34,810 nucleotides of DNA from Pauljensenia hongkongensis (GCF_001746855.1 NZ_CP017298.1:713443-748252); one strand, 5' to 3'. Shown: positions 23,854 to 31,425, numbered from the stretch's first letter. Notes: a model not told the origin generated them from the letters alone. Numbers and translations are program-made.

Positions 23854-23883
23854 TTGTCGGCTCTGTGCCGACGGGCGTAGTTT
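23854..23883 (+). promoter_or_regulatory. Candidate promoter of the toxin locus (leaderless transcript)
   Basis: TTGTCG (23854-23859) and TAGTTT (23878-23883) are 18 bases apart and end seven bases before the ATG at 23890. No ribosome-binding site precedes that ATG, so the transcript would start at or near it. The GTCGGC/GCCGAC dyad (23856-23872) lies between the boxes and could be an operator. Confidence 0.4.
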
Positions 23884-23889
23884 TGGAAT

Positions 23890-24246
23890 ATGGCTGGAGC
23901 TTTCGAAGATTTCGATCAGATGATCGCTGACGCGCAGCGGCGCGTGTCGGAGAACGCCCGGGCGGGGGCGCGTTTCAGACGGGCCAGCGAGGGGATGGTG
24001 GGGCGCGGGCGCGCCCTGGGCGGCGAAGTCGCGGTGGAGGTGGACGCCTCGGGCGCGCTGGTGCGCTGCGCTTTCGGGCGGGGCGCCCAGCGTGTCTCCC
24101 TGTCGCGCTTGGGCGCCGGGGTGGTGGAGGCGTACACGGCGGCGCGGGCGGACGCTCTCGCCGGGGTGCGCGGGGCCGCTGTGGAGGCGTTCGGGGCGGA
24201 CAACCCGATCCTGGCCCCCTTGATGGGGGGTGGGGACGGTGAGTGA
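23890..24246 (+). CDS. YbaB/EbfC-like small protein of a type VII-associated locus
   Basis: A 118-aa protein. The pattern GEVAVEVDASGALVRCAF followed by a helix VVEAYTAARADALAGVR fits the YbaB/EbfC fold: a central antiparallel sheet flanked by helices that forms dimers. In actinobacteria, YbaB-like genes often stand directly before WXG100/ESX-type effector genes, as here; they may be chaperones or regulators and need not bind DNA. The N-terminus (AFEDFDQMIADAQRRVSENAR) is a predicted long helix. There is no Shine-Dalgarno sequence before the ATG, and a promoter-like -10 ends seven bases ahead, so leaderless translation is likely. The next gene starts inside its last codons. Codon use is GC-rich. 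Confidence 0.75.
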   Translation: MAGAFEDFDQMIADAQRRVSENARAGARFRRASEGMVGRGRALGGEVAVEVDASGALVRCAFGRGAQRVSLSRLGAGVVEAYTAARADALAGVRGAAVEAFGADNPILAPLMGGGDGE

Positions 24247-24556
24247 GGAACTGCGGGTCAACACGGACATGCTGCGCTCCTACGCGGCGCGCGTGGACGC
24301 GACCGCCGACCAGGTGTCGCAGGCCCAGTGGGCGGTGGGCTCCTTGAACACCATCGGGGCGCTGGGGGTGTTGTGCGCGCCGCTCCTGGGGCCGGCGGTC
24401 GGCTTCGTCGAGGCGGGGGCGCGCTCGTGCATCGACGCGACGGGCCAGGGCCTGGGGCGCATGTACGAGCTCCTGGGGCGCACGGCCCAGGTCTACGACG
24501 CGGTGGAGGCGCAGATCGCCGAGGACCTGCGCGCGATCATGGAGCGCCTGCCGTGA
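24239..24556 (+). CDS. EspC/WXG100-like type VII secretion partner
   Basis: A 105-aa helical protein. I prefer the GTG at 24239, which overlaps the end of the preceding gene and has a GGGG-rich site; a GTG at 24230 would add three residues. The sequence SEELRVNTDMLRSYAARVDATADQVSQAQWAV forms one amphipathic helix, and MYELLGRTAQVYDAVEAQIAEDLRAI forms a second, joined by a Gly/Pro-rich turn. This helix-turn-helix hairpin of about 100 aa is the ESX/EspC design of type VII substrates and partners. No classic W-x-G is present; SLNTIGALG lies at that place. It probably pairs with the N-terminal domain of the effector downstream to form a secretion signal. The stop overlaps the GTG of that gene. 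Confidence 0.75.
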   Translation: MSEELRVNTDMLRSYAARVDATADQVSQAQWAVGSLNTIGALGVLCAPLLGPAVGFVEAGARSCIDATGQGLGRMYELLGRTAQVYDAVEAQIAEDLRAIMERLP

Positions 24557-26343
24557 GCGGCGGGGAGGCGCTGACCACTGCTGACGTGCCCGGCGGGGCG
24601 GTCGGCGGCAGCGGGAACCCCGGCAGCACCCTGGTAGCCGAGCGCCAGGACGCGCGCAGCGGCTTCGAGGGCCTGGGCATCATCGAGGACGGGCACGCCC
24701 TGGTGGAGGCCATCCAGGGCGGCAGCTGGATGGGCACCGCGCTGGGGGTCGCGTTCACGGGGTTGGACGTGGCGTCCGCCGTCTCGGATCCCATTGGCAC
24801 CCTCATCTCGATGGGCCTCGGCTGGGCACTGGAGTGGGTGTGGCCCTTCAACGAGCTGTTCAACGCCCTGGCCGGGGACGCGGCGCAGGTGGAGGCGAAC
24901 GCGCAGACGTGGGAGAACGTGGCCATGGCCCTGGGGGCCGCCGGCGCGCAGTTGGAGGAGGACACGGCCACGTGCCTGTCCGACATGGCCGGGGACGGGG
25001 TCGAGGCGATCCGGACCTCGGCCGGCGGCGTGGCGGAGCACGTGCAGGCGGCTTCCCAGTGGGCGCAGGCCATGGCGGACGGCCTGCGCATGGCGTCGGG
25101 CATCGTCCAGGTGGTGCACGACGTGGTGCGCCAGGCGATATCGGATCTGATCGGCACGATCTGCTCGGTGGCCATCGAGGAGGCCTGCACCCTGGGTCTG
25201 GCCACCGCCTTGGTCGTCGAGCAGATCACCACCCGGGTCGCCGCGTTGTCGACCCACGTCTTCGAGGCCATCGGCCATTTGAAGACCGTGTTCTCCAGTT
25301 TCCACGGGCTCCTGTCGGAGCTGGGGCGCTTGTGGAACACGCTCACCGGGGCGATCAGCTCCATGTTCCACCGGGGGGCCGCCGCACTGACGCCCCACGG
25401 CCCCGTGGCGGGCGCGACTGCGGCCATCGGAATCGGCGGCGCCCCGCACGGCGTTCACGGCCCGCACGCCTCTGCCCAGCCCACTCCCCCGCCCCATGCC
25501 AAAGACCCCGTGAAGGACGAGCCCCTGGTCTTCCCCGAGCGCAAGCCGTGGAAGGACACGAAGAGGGAGAAACCCGACGAGTCCCACAACGGCGCCAAAT
25601 GGGGCGAGGGGCGCGACCAGGCCCAGCTCAACACACTGAGGGACGCCCGTGTCGAGACCAAGCAGCACATCAAAGACCTGGAGGCGGAACTCCGCGCCCA
25701 CGGGGTGGATCCCAAGGACGCGACGATAAACACCATTGAAGCCACAATCGCACGGCTCAAAAAAGAGCACCGGCCAGTGTTCGAACGAGAAACGATCATC
25801 CGCCTCGCCGATGATTTGTCCCACGCCCGCGGAAGATACTCAGCACTTGGCGAAGAAGTCGGAATCGTTGGAGCAGAATCCAAACTGGAAAGCCAGGGAA
25901 TGGAGCTCCTCCCCAACACCGGGGGCGCTGGTGCGGGGAACGGCAGCGGCGACATCTACGCGACCGCCCTAGACAAGGAAGGCAATCACCAAGCCTTCCA
26001 CGTGGTGGAGGCCAAAGGATACAGTAGCAAACTGGGGACGCGACTGGTCGACGGAACACCCTTCAAACAGGGGTCCCCCACATACGTGCGCGACATCATG
26101 CTCAACGACACCCAGCTGCACGACGCACTGGCCAGGAACGCCGCACTCCGCGAAGCCATACTCAAAAGAGAGATCCCGGTGATCGCGGACGTATACCGCA
26201 CCCGCCACCCGTACATGTCCTGCGTCACCCTGCAACAGACAAAGGCCGTACCCCTCGACGACGACTTCATAAAGAAGCTGGAAAAGATCCTCAAGGGACA
26301 CCCCGCATACGCGCCTTTCCCACCCTCAAAACCCACCCCCTGA
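24553..26343 (+). CDS. Type VII-type polymorphic toxin with C-terminal PD-(D/E)XK-like nuclease domain
   Basis: A 596-aa effector starting at a GTG (24553) that overlaps the previous stop. Residues ~30-270 are Ala-rich helices of WXG/LXG-effector type (TWENVAMALGAAGAQLEED; hydrophobic LIGTICSVAIEEACTLG). Residues ~280-380 are a Pro/His/Gly then Lys-rich linker. The toxin domain spans ~395-596: LGEEVGIVGAES, GNGSGDIYATALD with D467, HVVEAKGYSS with E486 and K488, then QGSPTY, VYRTRHPYMS. D followed by E-x-K after a beta strand is the PD-(D/E)XK nuclease pattern, so DNA or RNA cleavage in rival cells is the likely role (inference). No secretion machinery lies in the window. From about 25720 codons become markedly richer in A/T, marking the toxin cassette as newer than the N-terminus. 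Confidence 0.82.
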   Translation: MSGGEALTTADVPGGAVGGSGNPGSTLVAERQDARSGFEGLGIIEDGHALVEAIQGGSWMGTALGVAFTGLDVASAVSDPIGTLISMGLGWALEWVWPFNELFNALAGDAAQVEANAQTWENVAMALGAAGAQLEEDTATCLSDMAGDGVEAIRTSAGGVAEHVQAASQWAQAMADGLRMASGIVQVVHDVVRQAISDLIGTICSVAIEEACTLGLATALVVEQITTRVAALSTHVFEAIGHLKTVFSSFHGLLSELGRLWNTLTGAISSMFHRGAAALTPHGPVAGATAAIGIGGAPHGVHGPHASAQPTPPPHAKDPVKDEPLVFPERKPWKDTKREKPDESHNGAKWGEGRDQAQLNTLRDARVETKQHIKDLEAELRAHGVDPKDATINTIEATIARLKKEHRPVFERETIIRLADDLSHARGRYSALGEEVGIVGAESKLESQGMELLPNTGGAGAGNGSGDIYATALDKEGNHQAFHVVEAKGYSSKLGTRLVDGTPFKQGSPTYVRDIMLNDTQLHDALARNAALREAILKREIPVIADVYRTRHPYMSCVTLQQTKAVPLDDDFIKKLEKILKGHPAYAPFPPSKPTP

Positions 26344-26352
26344 GAACAACAC

Positions 26353-26381
26353 TGGAAGAAAACGCCGACACAGAGTAGAAT
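26353..26381 (+). promoter_or_regulatory. Candidate private promoter of the first immunity gene
   Basis: TAGAAT (26376-26381) is a strong -10 box eight bases before the ATG at 26390. Only a weak -35 (TGGAAG, 26353-26358) lies 17 bases upstream. No ribosome-binding site is seen, so the transcript would be leaderless. This would let immunity be made without the toxin. Confidence 0.45.
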
Positions 26382-26389
26382 CATAGACT

Positions 26390-26914
26390 ATGAGCACCAC
26401 ACTCAACGCATACCCTACGGACCGTTTCATCGAAATCGTCAAAGCCTGGGTCAACCACCCTTGGCCGATTACTTCTGACGAGGGGCAGGCTATATACGAG
26501 AGTCTCGGCCTCCGCGGGTACGCTCCGCGCCCGAACTTCTTCTGGTCCGACTTTTCCACGGACGACGAACCCGACTCATACTACGTCGTCACACAGGATC
26601 AAATTAGTACTATCGACCTGGAAGTCGCGAAACTCACCCTTCCCGAAAATGAGGTTGGCAACGATTCGACGCTCTGCGACACGTATACCCAATACTGCGC
26701 CGCTATTGATAGCGCATTCGATGGCGGCGCAACAAAGCATGTGATCCATGACAAGGCGATCGAATGGACGTTTTATAACGATGTCCGAATCAGGATCGAA
26801 AACATCGACTTCGCATTGTCTTTTATTATCCGCTCACCTCGCATGACCCAATTGCGTCGCAAAGAGGAAGAAATGGGCCTGACCAGCTACGACGAGATCC
26901 TCGAGGACGACTGA
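26390..26914 (+). CDS. Immunity-like protein 1 (toxin-adjacent)
   Basis: A 174-aa acidic protein and the first of eleven tandem paralogues. It lies 46 bases after the toxin, the usual place of a cognate immunity gene. It has the family plan: a conserved start YPTDRFIEIVKAWVNHPWPI, a variable middle, a conserved EPDSYYVV element, EWTFYNDVRIRI, and a conserved end SPRMTQLRRKEEEMGLTS then an EDD tail. There is no signal or membrane segment, so it is cytoplasmic. Its N-terminus MSTTLNAYP differs from most paralogues but resembles the other toxin-adjacent copy at 29789 (MNSTTFQSYP). Codons are A/T-rich compared with the chromosome. I do not recognise a named immunity family; the role is inferred from position and from being multicopy. 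Confidence 0.8.
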   Translation: MSTTLNAYPTDRFIEIVKAWVNHPWPITSDEGQAIYESLGLRGYAPRPNFFWSDFSTDDEPDSYYVVTQDQISTIDLEVAKLTLPENEVGNDSTLCDTYTQYCAAIDSAFDGGATKHVIHDKAIEWTFYNDVRIRIENIDFALSFIIRSPRMTQLRRKEEEMGLTSYDEILEDD

Positions 26915-26930
26915 AGAGGACATTCAGCCC

Positions 26931-27461
26931 GTGACACAGCGCCTCGCCGGATTCGAAGCCTACCCAACAGATCGCTTCATTGAAATAGTCGAAGCATGGG
27001 TCAACCACCCTTGGCCGATTGCTTCTGACGAGGGGCAGGCTATATACAAGAGCCTAGGTCTCCGCGGGTACGCTCCGCGCCCGAACTTCTTCTGGTCCGA
27101 TTTCTCCACGGACAAGGAACCAGACTCCTACTACGTCGTCACGCGGGATCAAGTCAGCGTGATCGACATGGAAATGGCGCGACTCCTCCCCGACGGGGAA
27201 GCCAGCGACGATTCACCACTCTATGAGATATATACCCGGTACTGCAACGCCATCGACACGGTATTCAATGGAAACGCAACAAAACATCCAGTTCACGACA
27301 AAGCGACCGAATGGACGTTTCATAACGATGTCCGAATCAGGATCGCGAACATCGATATCGCGATATCCTTAGTTATCCATTCACCACGCATGACCCAATT
27401 GCGCCGCGAAGAAGAGGAAATGGGCTTGACCAGCTACGACGATATCCTCGAGGACGACTGA
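26931..27461 (+). CDS. Immunity-like protein 2
   Basis: A 176-aa paralogue starting at GTG 26931 after a 16-base junction (type A: AGAGGAC...TTCAGCCC). Residues ~25-75 are almost the same as in protein 1 (GQAIY-SLGLRGYAPRPNFF, then WSDFSTD), whereas the middle (MARLLPDGEASDDSPLYEIY) has diverged. The N-terminus MTQRLAGFEAYP is the type-A form. The tail EEEEMGLTSYDDILEDD is conserved. It probably arose by duplication of gene 1 with replacement of the start by a type-A end. The cognate toxin is unknown; it may be a spare immunity gene against a variant of the toxin. Confidence 0.78.
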   Translation: MTQRLAGFEAYPTDRFIEIVEAWVNHPWPIASDEGQAIYKSLGLRGYAPRPNFFWSDFSTDKEPDSYYVVTRDQVSVIDMEMARLLPDGEASDDSPLYEIYTRYCNAIDTVFNGNATKHPVHDKATEWTFHNDVRIRIANIDIAISLVIHSPRMTQLRREEEEMGLTSYDDILEDD

Positions 27462-27477
27462 AGAGGACGTTCAGCCC

Positions 27478-28011
27478 ATGACGCAGAACCCCGCCAGATT
27501 CGAAGCCTACCCAACAGATCGCTTCGTTGAAATAGTCGAAACATGGGTCAACCACCCTTGGCCCATAACCACAGAAGAGGCGAAAGAAATATACGAAAGC
27601 ATCGGCTACCGCCCCTACATCCCAGATCCGAGTTTGTTCGCATCAGATTTGTCAAAAGACGGCGAACCGGACTCTTACTACACACAAAGTGACGGTTGCA
27701 TAAACACGGTCAACATAACAGTTACGAGACAAGGAGAAAAAGGGACTGAGAGACATAATGCAGACAAAATTGAGAAGATATACAAACAGTACTGTAACGC
27801 GATTGACACCCTTGTTTCGAAACGACTTATCCTACGACATCAACAGGATTCCGCAACTGAGTGGTTCATCGACAATAATGTGAACATAAGAGTCGGAAAC
27901 CCTGGACACAGGGTAACGTTTTCCGTCTCCTCGCCGGCCATGACCCAGTTGCGTCGCGAGGAGCAGGAAATGGGCTTGACCAGCTACGATGAGATCCTCG
28001 AGGACGACTGA
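27478..28011 (+). CDS. Immunity-like protein 3
   Basis: A 177-aa paralogue with ATG after a type-A 16-base junction. The N-terminus MTQNPARFEAYPTDRFVEIV and the tail LRREEQEMGLTSYDEILEDD are conserved. The middle is the most divergent in the first block: YRPYIPDPSLFASDLSKDG, then QGEKGTERHNADKIEKIY and a Lys/Arg-rich stretch near SKRLILRHQQDS. The DNA is strongly A/T-rich for this genome, for example around 27660-27800. Conserved EPDSYYTQ and EWFIDNNVNIRV elements are present. It is cytoplasmic by sequence. Its middle has no close partner among the other ten, which suggests a different specificity. Confidence 0.78.
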   Translation: MTQNPARFEAYPTDRFVEIVETWVNHPWPITTEEAKEIYESIGYRPYIPDPSLFASDLSKDGEPDSYYTQSDGCINTVNITVTRQGEKGTERHNADKIEKIYKQYCNAIDTLVSKRLILRHQQDSATEWFIDNNVNIRVGNPGHRVTFSVSSPAMTQLRREEQEMGLTSYDEILEDD

Positions 28012-28027
28012 AGAGGACGTTCAGCCC

Positions 28028-28558
28028 ATGACGCAGCGCCCCACCAGATTCGAAGCCTACCCAACAGATCGCTTCATCGAAATCGTTAAGACATGGATCG
28101 ACCGCCCATGGCCCATCACCTCGAAAGACGGAAGGATAATATTCGAGGATTTAGGGTACTCAGTCGATTCAGAAGACCCGGGGATGTTCGCGTCACCATT
28201 TGCGGAACAAGAACCGGATTCCTACTTTATCGTTCGGAACGGGCTTATTGACGACATTGATGTCGCAGTATCCACAATATGCACAAGAGAGTCCATGAAA
28301 GAAAACGCAGCCGCGATGGAGAGAACCTACGACACGTATTGCAAAGCGGTAAGCGGCGCATACCCTGAAGCATTATCAAGAAGAGATAGGACACACAACG
28401 CGGTCGAATGGTTCTTTAAGAATGACGCACAAATTAGACTCAGCAACATCGGGATCACTATTTCATTCTACATACACTCACCGCGTATGACCCAATTGCG
28501 CCGCGAGGAGCAGGAAATGGGCTTGACCAGCTACGGCGAGATCCTCGAGGACGACTGA
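28028..28558 (+). CDS. Immunity-like protein 4
   Basis: A 176-aa paralogue. I start at the ATG at 28028, which sits at the standard place after the type-A junction; the frame is open 39 bases further upstream only because it overlaps the end of gene 3. The middle IIFEDLGYSVDSEDPGMFAS resembles the gene at 31973 (LFEDLGYAVDSEEPEMFLS), so these two are closer to each other than to their neighbours. The element EPDSYFIVRNGLIDDID and the element EWFFKNDAQIRL are the family's. The tail has a single change, SYGEILEDD for SYDEILEDD. Confidence 0.78.
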   Translation: MTQRPTRFEAYPTDRFIEIVKTWIDRPWPITSKDGRIIFEDLGYSVDSEDPGMFASPFAEQEPDSYFIVRNGLIDDIDVAVSTICTRESMKENAAAMERTYDTYCKAVSGAYPEALSRRDRTHNAVEWFFKNDAQIRLSNIGITISFYIHSPRMTQLRREEQEMGLTSYGEILEDD

Positions 28559-28574
28559 AGAGGAAATTCAGCCC

Positions 28575-29102
28575 ATGACGCAGCGCCCCACCAGATTCGA
28601 AGCCTACCCAACAGATCGCTTCATCGAGATTATCAAAGCCTGGGTCAACCACTTTTGGCCCATGACATCAGCAGAAGCTCAAGAACTGTACGAAAGCTTT
28701 GGATACCGCGCTTACGCACCGAAACCGGAGCTATTTATTTCAGACTTTTCGCAGATAGAGCCCGACTCCTACGTCACCACACACAATGATCGCGTAGGCG
28801 ACGCACGCATTTCAATGTCCCACCCATGCGACACTGTGACACCACAGAACACAGACACGATCTCCCGCACGTTCAGCGATTACTGCACCGCCATCGAAGA
28901 CAAGCTCAAAGACATGATTTCACACCGCAAGAGCGAAAGGAACGCAGTCAGGTGGACACTACGCAACGGTGTTGACATTCGTTTAGCGAAACTATCGAGA
29001 AATATTTCAGTTTTCATCGGATCACCTCGTATGACCCAGTTGCGTCGCGAAGAGGGAGAAATGGGCTTGACCAGATACGACGAGATCCTCGAGGACGATT
29101 GA
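28575..29102 (+). CDS. Immunity-like protein 5
   Basis: A 175-aa paralogue, last of the first block, with type-A junction and N-terminus MTQRPTRFEAYPTDR. The middle has DRVGDARISMSHPCDT, MISHRKSERNAVRWTL and IRLAKLSRNISVF, shared in pattern with the gene at 30336 (NRVGNVRISVSRPCAA; SQRKTEESSIRWTL; IRLAKLPRNISL). The two therefore form a pair on either side of the detached toxin domain. The tail is EEGEMGLTRYDEILEDD. After its stop comes a perfect 16-bp palindrome, and then the toxin fragment in place of another immunity gene. Confidence 0.78.
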   Translation: MTQRPTRFEAYPTDRFIEIIKAWVNHFWPMTSAEAQELYESFGYRAYAPKPELFISDFSQIEPDSYVTTHNDRVGDARISMSHPCDTVTPQNTDTISRTFSDYCTAIEDKLKDMISHRKSERNAVRWTLRNGVDIRLAKLSRNISVFIGSPRMTQLRREEGEMGLTRYDEILEDD

Positions 29103-29104
29103 GC

Positions 29105-29120
29105 GGAGCACCGGTGCTCC
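29105..29120. repeat. Perfect 16-bp palindrome GGAGCACCGGTGCTCC
   Basis: It lies three bases after the stop of immunity-like gene 5, at the left edge of the detached toxin cassette. No other junction in the array has it. It may be a small transcript hairpin or a mark of the insertion event. Confidence 0.6.
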
Positions 29121-29167
29121 AGACTTGAGACCACCACTAGGGAAGAGAAGAAACGAGGATTCGAGGA

Positions 29168-29782
29168 GTGGACACCACCAACGTGACACGGACGCGCATA
29201 AGGCGCACACTCAGGCAGATGGCGAACAACCGGAGCCCGATCACGGAGCAGCGCCGCATCGAGCACATCGCCGACGCCCTGGCCCACGAGCAGGGCGAGT
29301 ACACCAGGCTCGGCGAGGAAGTCGGCATCGTGGGCGCCGAGTCCTCCCTGGAGCGCGAGGGGATGGTAATACTCCCCGGCATCGACGGCCCCAACGAGGG
29401 GAACCACAGCGGCGACATCTACGCCGTCGCCTACGACGAGGACTCCAGGCCCCGTTCCCTCCACGTGGTCGCGGCCAAGGGGTACTCGCACAGGCTGAGG
29501 ACGCGGCCAGTCGACGGCGCCTCCGCCACGCAGGGCTCCCCGGAGTACGCGTGCCACCTCATGCTCACAGACCGGTGCCTCCACGCCGCCCTCGCCAAAG
29601 ATCCCGTTCTGCGCCGGGGAATACTCGACGGCAGCGTCGAAGTCATCACCGACGTGTACCGCACGCCGTACCCTTACATGTCGAGCGTCATCCACCTGAG
29701 CGCCATCCCCGTCCCCCTCGACCGGGCCTACGCCTCCACGCTCCAGGGCCTCGTGAGGCAGCACCCGGACTACACCGAGTAG
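29168..29782 (+). CDS. Detached toxin C-terminal module with E-to-A change in the ExK motif
   Basis: A 204-aa frame with GTG start (29168); GAGG at 29155-29158 could serve as ribosome-binding site. It has no N-terminal secretion part. It is homologous to the last ~190 residues of the effector at 24553: LGEEVGIVGAES, GMVILPG, HSGDIYAVAYD (D83), HVVAAKGYS, TQGSPEY, VYRTPYPYMSS. The E486 of the intact toxin corresponds to A102 here (codon GCG at 29471), while K104 is kept. If the PD-(D/E)XK reading is right, the nuclease is probably inactive. It is GC-rich, unlike most of the array but like the immunity gene six bases downstream, so the two likely moved and aged together. It may be a silent cassette available for recombination into the effector gene, or a remnant. 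Confidence 0.8.
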   Translation: MDTTNVTRTRIRRTLRQMANNRSPITEQRRIEHIADALAHEQGEYTRLGEEVGIVGAESSLEREGMVILPGIDGPNEGNHSGDIYAVAYDEDSRPRSLHVVAAKGYSHRLRTRPVDGASATQGSPEYACHLMLTDRCLHAALAKDPVLRRGILDGSVEVITDVYRTPYPYMSSVIHLSAIPVPLDRAYASTLQGLVRQHPDYTE

Positions 29783-29788
29783 AGCACA

Positions 29789-30319
29789 ATGAACAGCACC
29801 ACATTCCAGTCCTACCCTGTGGACCACTTCATCAGCATCGTTCAAGCCTGGGTCCACCAGGCATGGCCCATCACCACGGCGCACGGCCGACGAGTGTACG
29901 AATCCCTCGGCATGAGGCCCCACGCCGCCGATCCCGGCCTCTTCATGTCCCACTTCGCGGTGGGCGGCGAGCCCGACGCGTACTTCACGGAACACGAGGG
30001 CCTCATCAACACGGTCCGCATGCAGATCGGCCACCCGTGCCCTCCTGGAACCGAAGGGCAGAACGGGCCCGTTATCGCCCAGTACTTCACCGCGTACTAC
30101 GGTTCAATCGAACAGGCATTCGGGCCGAGCACGCTCATGCGCAGGCGAAAGGACGACGGGGCAATCGACTGGATCCTGGACAACAACGTCGGAATCAGCC
30201 TCGGCCCCCTCAGCCACTCGATCATCCTGTTCATCGACTCCCCCACCATGACGCAGCTGCTCCGCGAGGAGGAGGAGAACGGCCTGACCAACTACAACGA
30301 CATCCTCGAAGACGACTGA
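29789..30319 (+). CDS. Immunity-like protein 6 (adjacent to detached toxin module)
   Basis: A 176-aa paralogue starting six bases after the stop of the detached toxin module. Its N-terminus MNSTTFQSYPVDHF matches the toxin-adjacent protein 1 rather than the MTQ/MPQ forms of the rest, which suggests that this N-terminus travels with toxin genes. Base composition is GC-rich like the module before it. The middle MRPHAADPGLFMSHFAVGGE and HPCPPGTEGQNGPVIAQYF is unlike other copies. EPDAYFTEHEG replaces the usual EPDSY. The tail is EEEENGLTNYNDILEDD, with N for M at one position. It is probably the cognate immunity for the detached toxin sequence. Confidence 0.8.
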   Translation: MNSTTFQSYPVDHFISIVQAWVHQAWPITTAHGRRVYESLGMRPHAADPGLFMSHFAVGGEPDAYFTEHEGLINTVRMQIGHPCPPGTEGQNGPVIAQYFTAYYGSIEQAFGPSTLMRRRKDDGAIDWILDNNVGISLGPLSHSIILFIDSPTMTQLLREEEENGLTNYNDILEDD

Positions 30320-30335
30320 GCAGAACGGAAAAGGC

Positions 30336-30863
30336 ATGCCACAGCACCCCACCGCCTTCGAGGCCTACCCCGTAGACCGCTTCAGCGAAATCATCGAAGC
30401 CTGGATCACGCATCCATGGCCGATGACACCAATACAAGCCAAAGAGCTCTACGAAAGTCTCGGGTACCGCGTTCACACCCCAAAACCAAGACTATTCTTC
30501 TCAGAGTTCGCTCAGGAGGAACCCGATTCTTTCTTCACAGCGCAGCACAACCGAGTAGGGAACGTGCGGATCTCTGTATCTCGTCCATGCGCTGCACGGA
30601 CACAACAGGATGAGAACCACATCTCACACGTATTCACAGAGTACTGTGTCATCATCGACAGCAGTCTCAGAGACTCGATCTCCCAGCGCAAGACAGAGGA
30701 AAGCTCCATTAGATGGACCCTTGATAAGGATATCGAAATCCGACTGGCAAAGCTACCGAGGAACATTTCACTCAGAATCGCGTCGCCACGCATGACACAG
30801 CTGCTCCGCGAGGAAAGGGAAATGGGCTTGACCTGCTACGACGAGGTCCTCGAGGATGACTGA
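30336..30863 (+). CDS. Immunity-like protein 7
   Basis: A 175-aa paralogue following a type-B junction (AGCAGAACGGAAAAGGC) and carrying the type-B N-terminus MPQHPTAFEAYPVDRFSEII. The middle (RVHTPKPRLFFSEFAQEEPD, NRVGNVRISVSRPC, IRLAKLPRNISLRI) resembles protein 5 at 28575, though the leaders differ, which shows that middle and ends have been shuffled. The tail EEREMGLTCYDEVLEDD has small changes. Cytoplasmic, no other motif. Confidence 0.78.
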   Translation: MPQHPTAFEAYPVDRFSEIIEAWITHPWPMTPIQAKELYESLGYRVHTPKPRLFFSEFAQEEPDSFFTAQHNRVGNVRISVSRPCAARTQQDENHISHVFTEYCVIIDSSLRDSISQRKTEESSIRWTLDKDIEIRLAKLPRNISLRIASPRMTQLLREEREMGLTCYDEVLEDD

Positions 30864-30878
30864 GCAGAAAGGAAAAAC

Positions 30879-31409
30879 ATGCCACAGCACCCCGTCAGCT
30901 TCGAGGCCTACCCAGTAGACCGCTTCATCGACATTGTGAAGGCATGGATAGAGCACCCTTGGCCAATCACAGCAGCAGAAGCCCGGCAGGTTTACGAAAG
31001 CTTGGGCTACTTAGTGGATCCGGAGGATCCCGAAATGTTCGCCTCCCCCTTCGCAGACGGAGAGGCCGACTCATACTATGTCACTGTGAAGGGCCTTGTC
31101 AGCACGGTTGACATCGCCGTTGCGCGCCCATGCAATGTGGGCGAGGAAAAGGAATCCTCAGCCGCCATAGCAAGTGCCTACGATGCGTTCCGCCAGGCGA
31201 TCAATTCGCACTACAAGAACATGATTAGTGCCACACGGTCCGAGGATGGTTCCACAGAATGGACTTTTACAAGTGGCGTTGAGCTAGATGTTTCAGTCTG
31301 GAATCGTTCCGTTTCAGCACGTATTCACTCTCCTTACATGACCCAGTTGCGCCGCGAAGAGAAAGAAATGGGCTTGACTAGCTACGACGACATCCTCGAA
31401 GACGACTGA
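30879..31409 (+). CDS. Immunity-like protein 8
   Basis: A 176-aa paralogue with a 15-base type-B junction, one base shorter than the others. It is nearly identical to the next gene along most of its length: EARQVYESLGYLVDPEDPEM, SPFADGEADSYYVTVKG, CNVGEEKESSAAIASAYDAF and the NHYKN-like NSHYKNMISATRSEDGS. The element EADSYY replaces EPDSYY. The end LRREEKEMGLTSYDDILEDD is conserved. This is the clearest recent duplication in the array and is probably variable between strains. Confidence 0.8.
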   Translation: MPQHPVSFEAYPVDRFIDIVKAWIEHPWPITAAEARQVYESLGYLVDPEDPEMFASPFADGEADSYYVTVKGLVSTVDIAVARPCNVGEEKESSAAIASAYDAFRQAINSHYKNMISATRSEDGSTEWTFTSGVELDVSVWNRSVSARIHSPYMTQLRREEKEMGLTSYDDILEDD

Positions 31410-31425
31410 GCAGAACGGAGAAGGC

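Noticed and set aside
29168-29782. Mobile element or transposase between the two immunity blocks.
   Set aside because: The frame is clearly homologous to the effector's own C-terminal domain. There are no transposase motifs, terminal inverted repeats or target duplications apart from one 16-bp palindrome.
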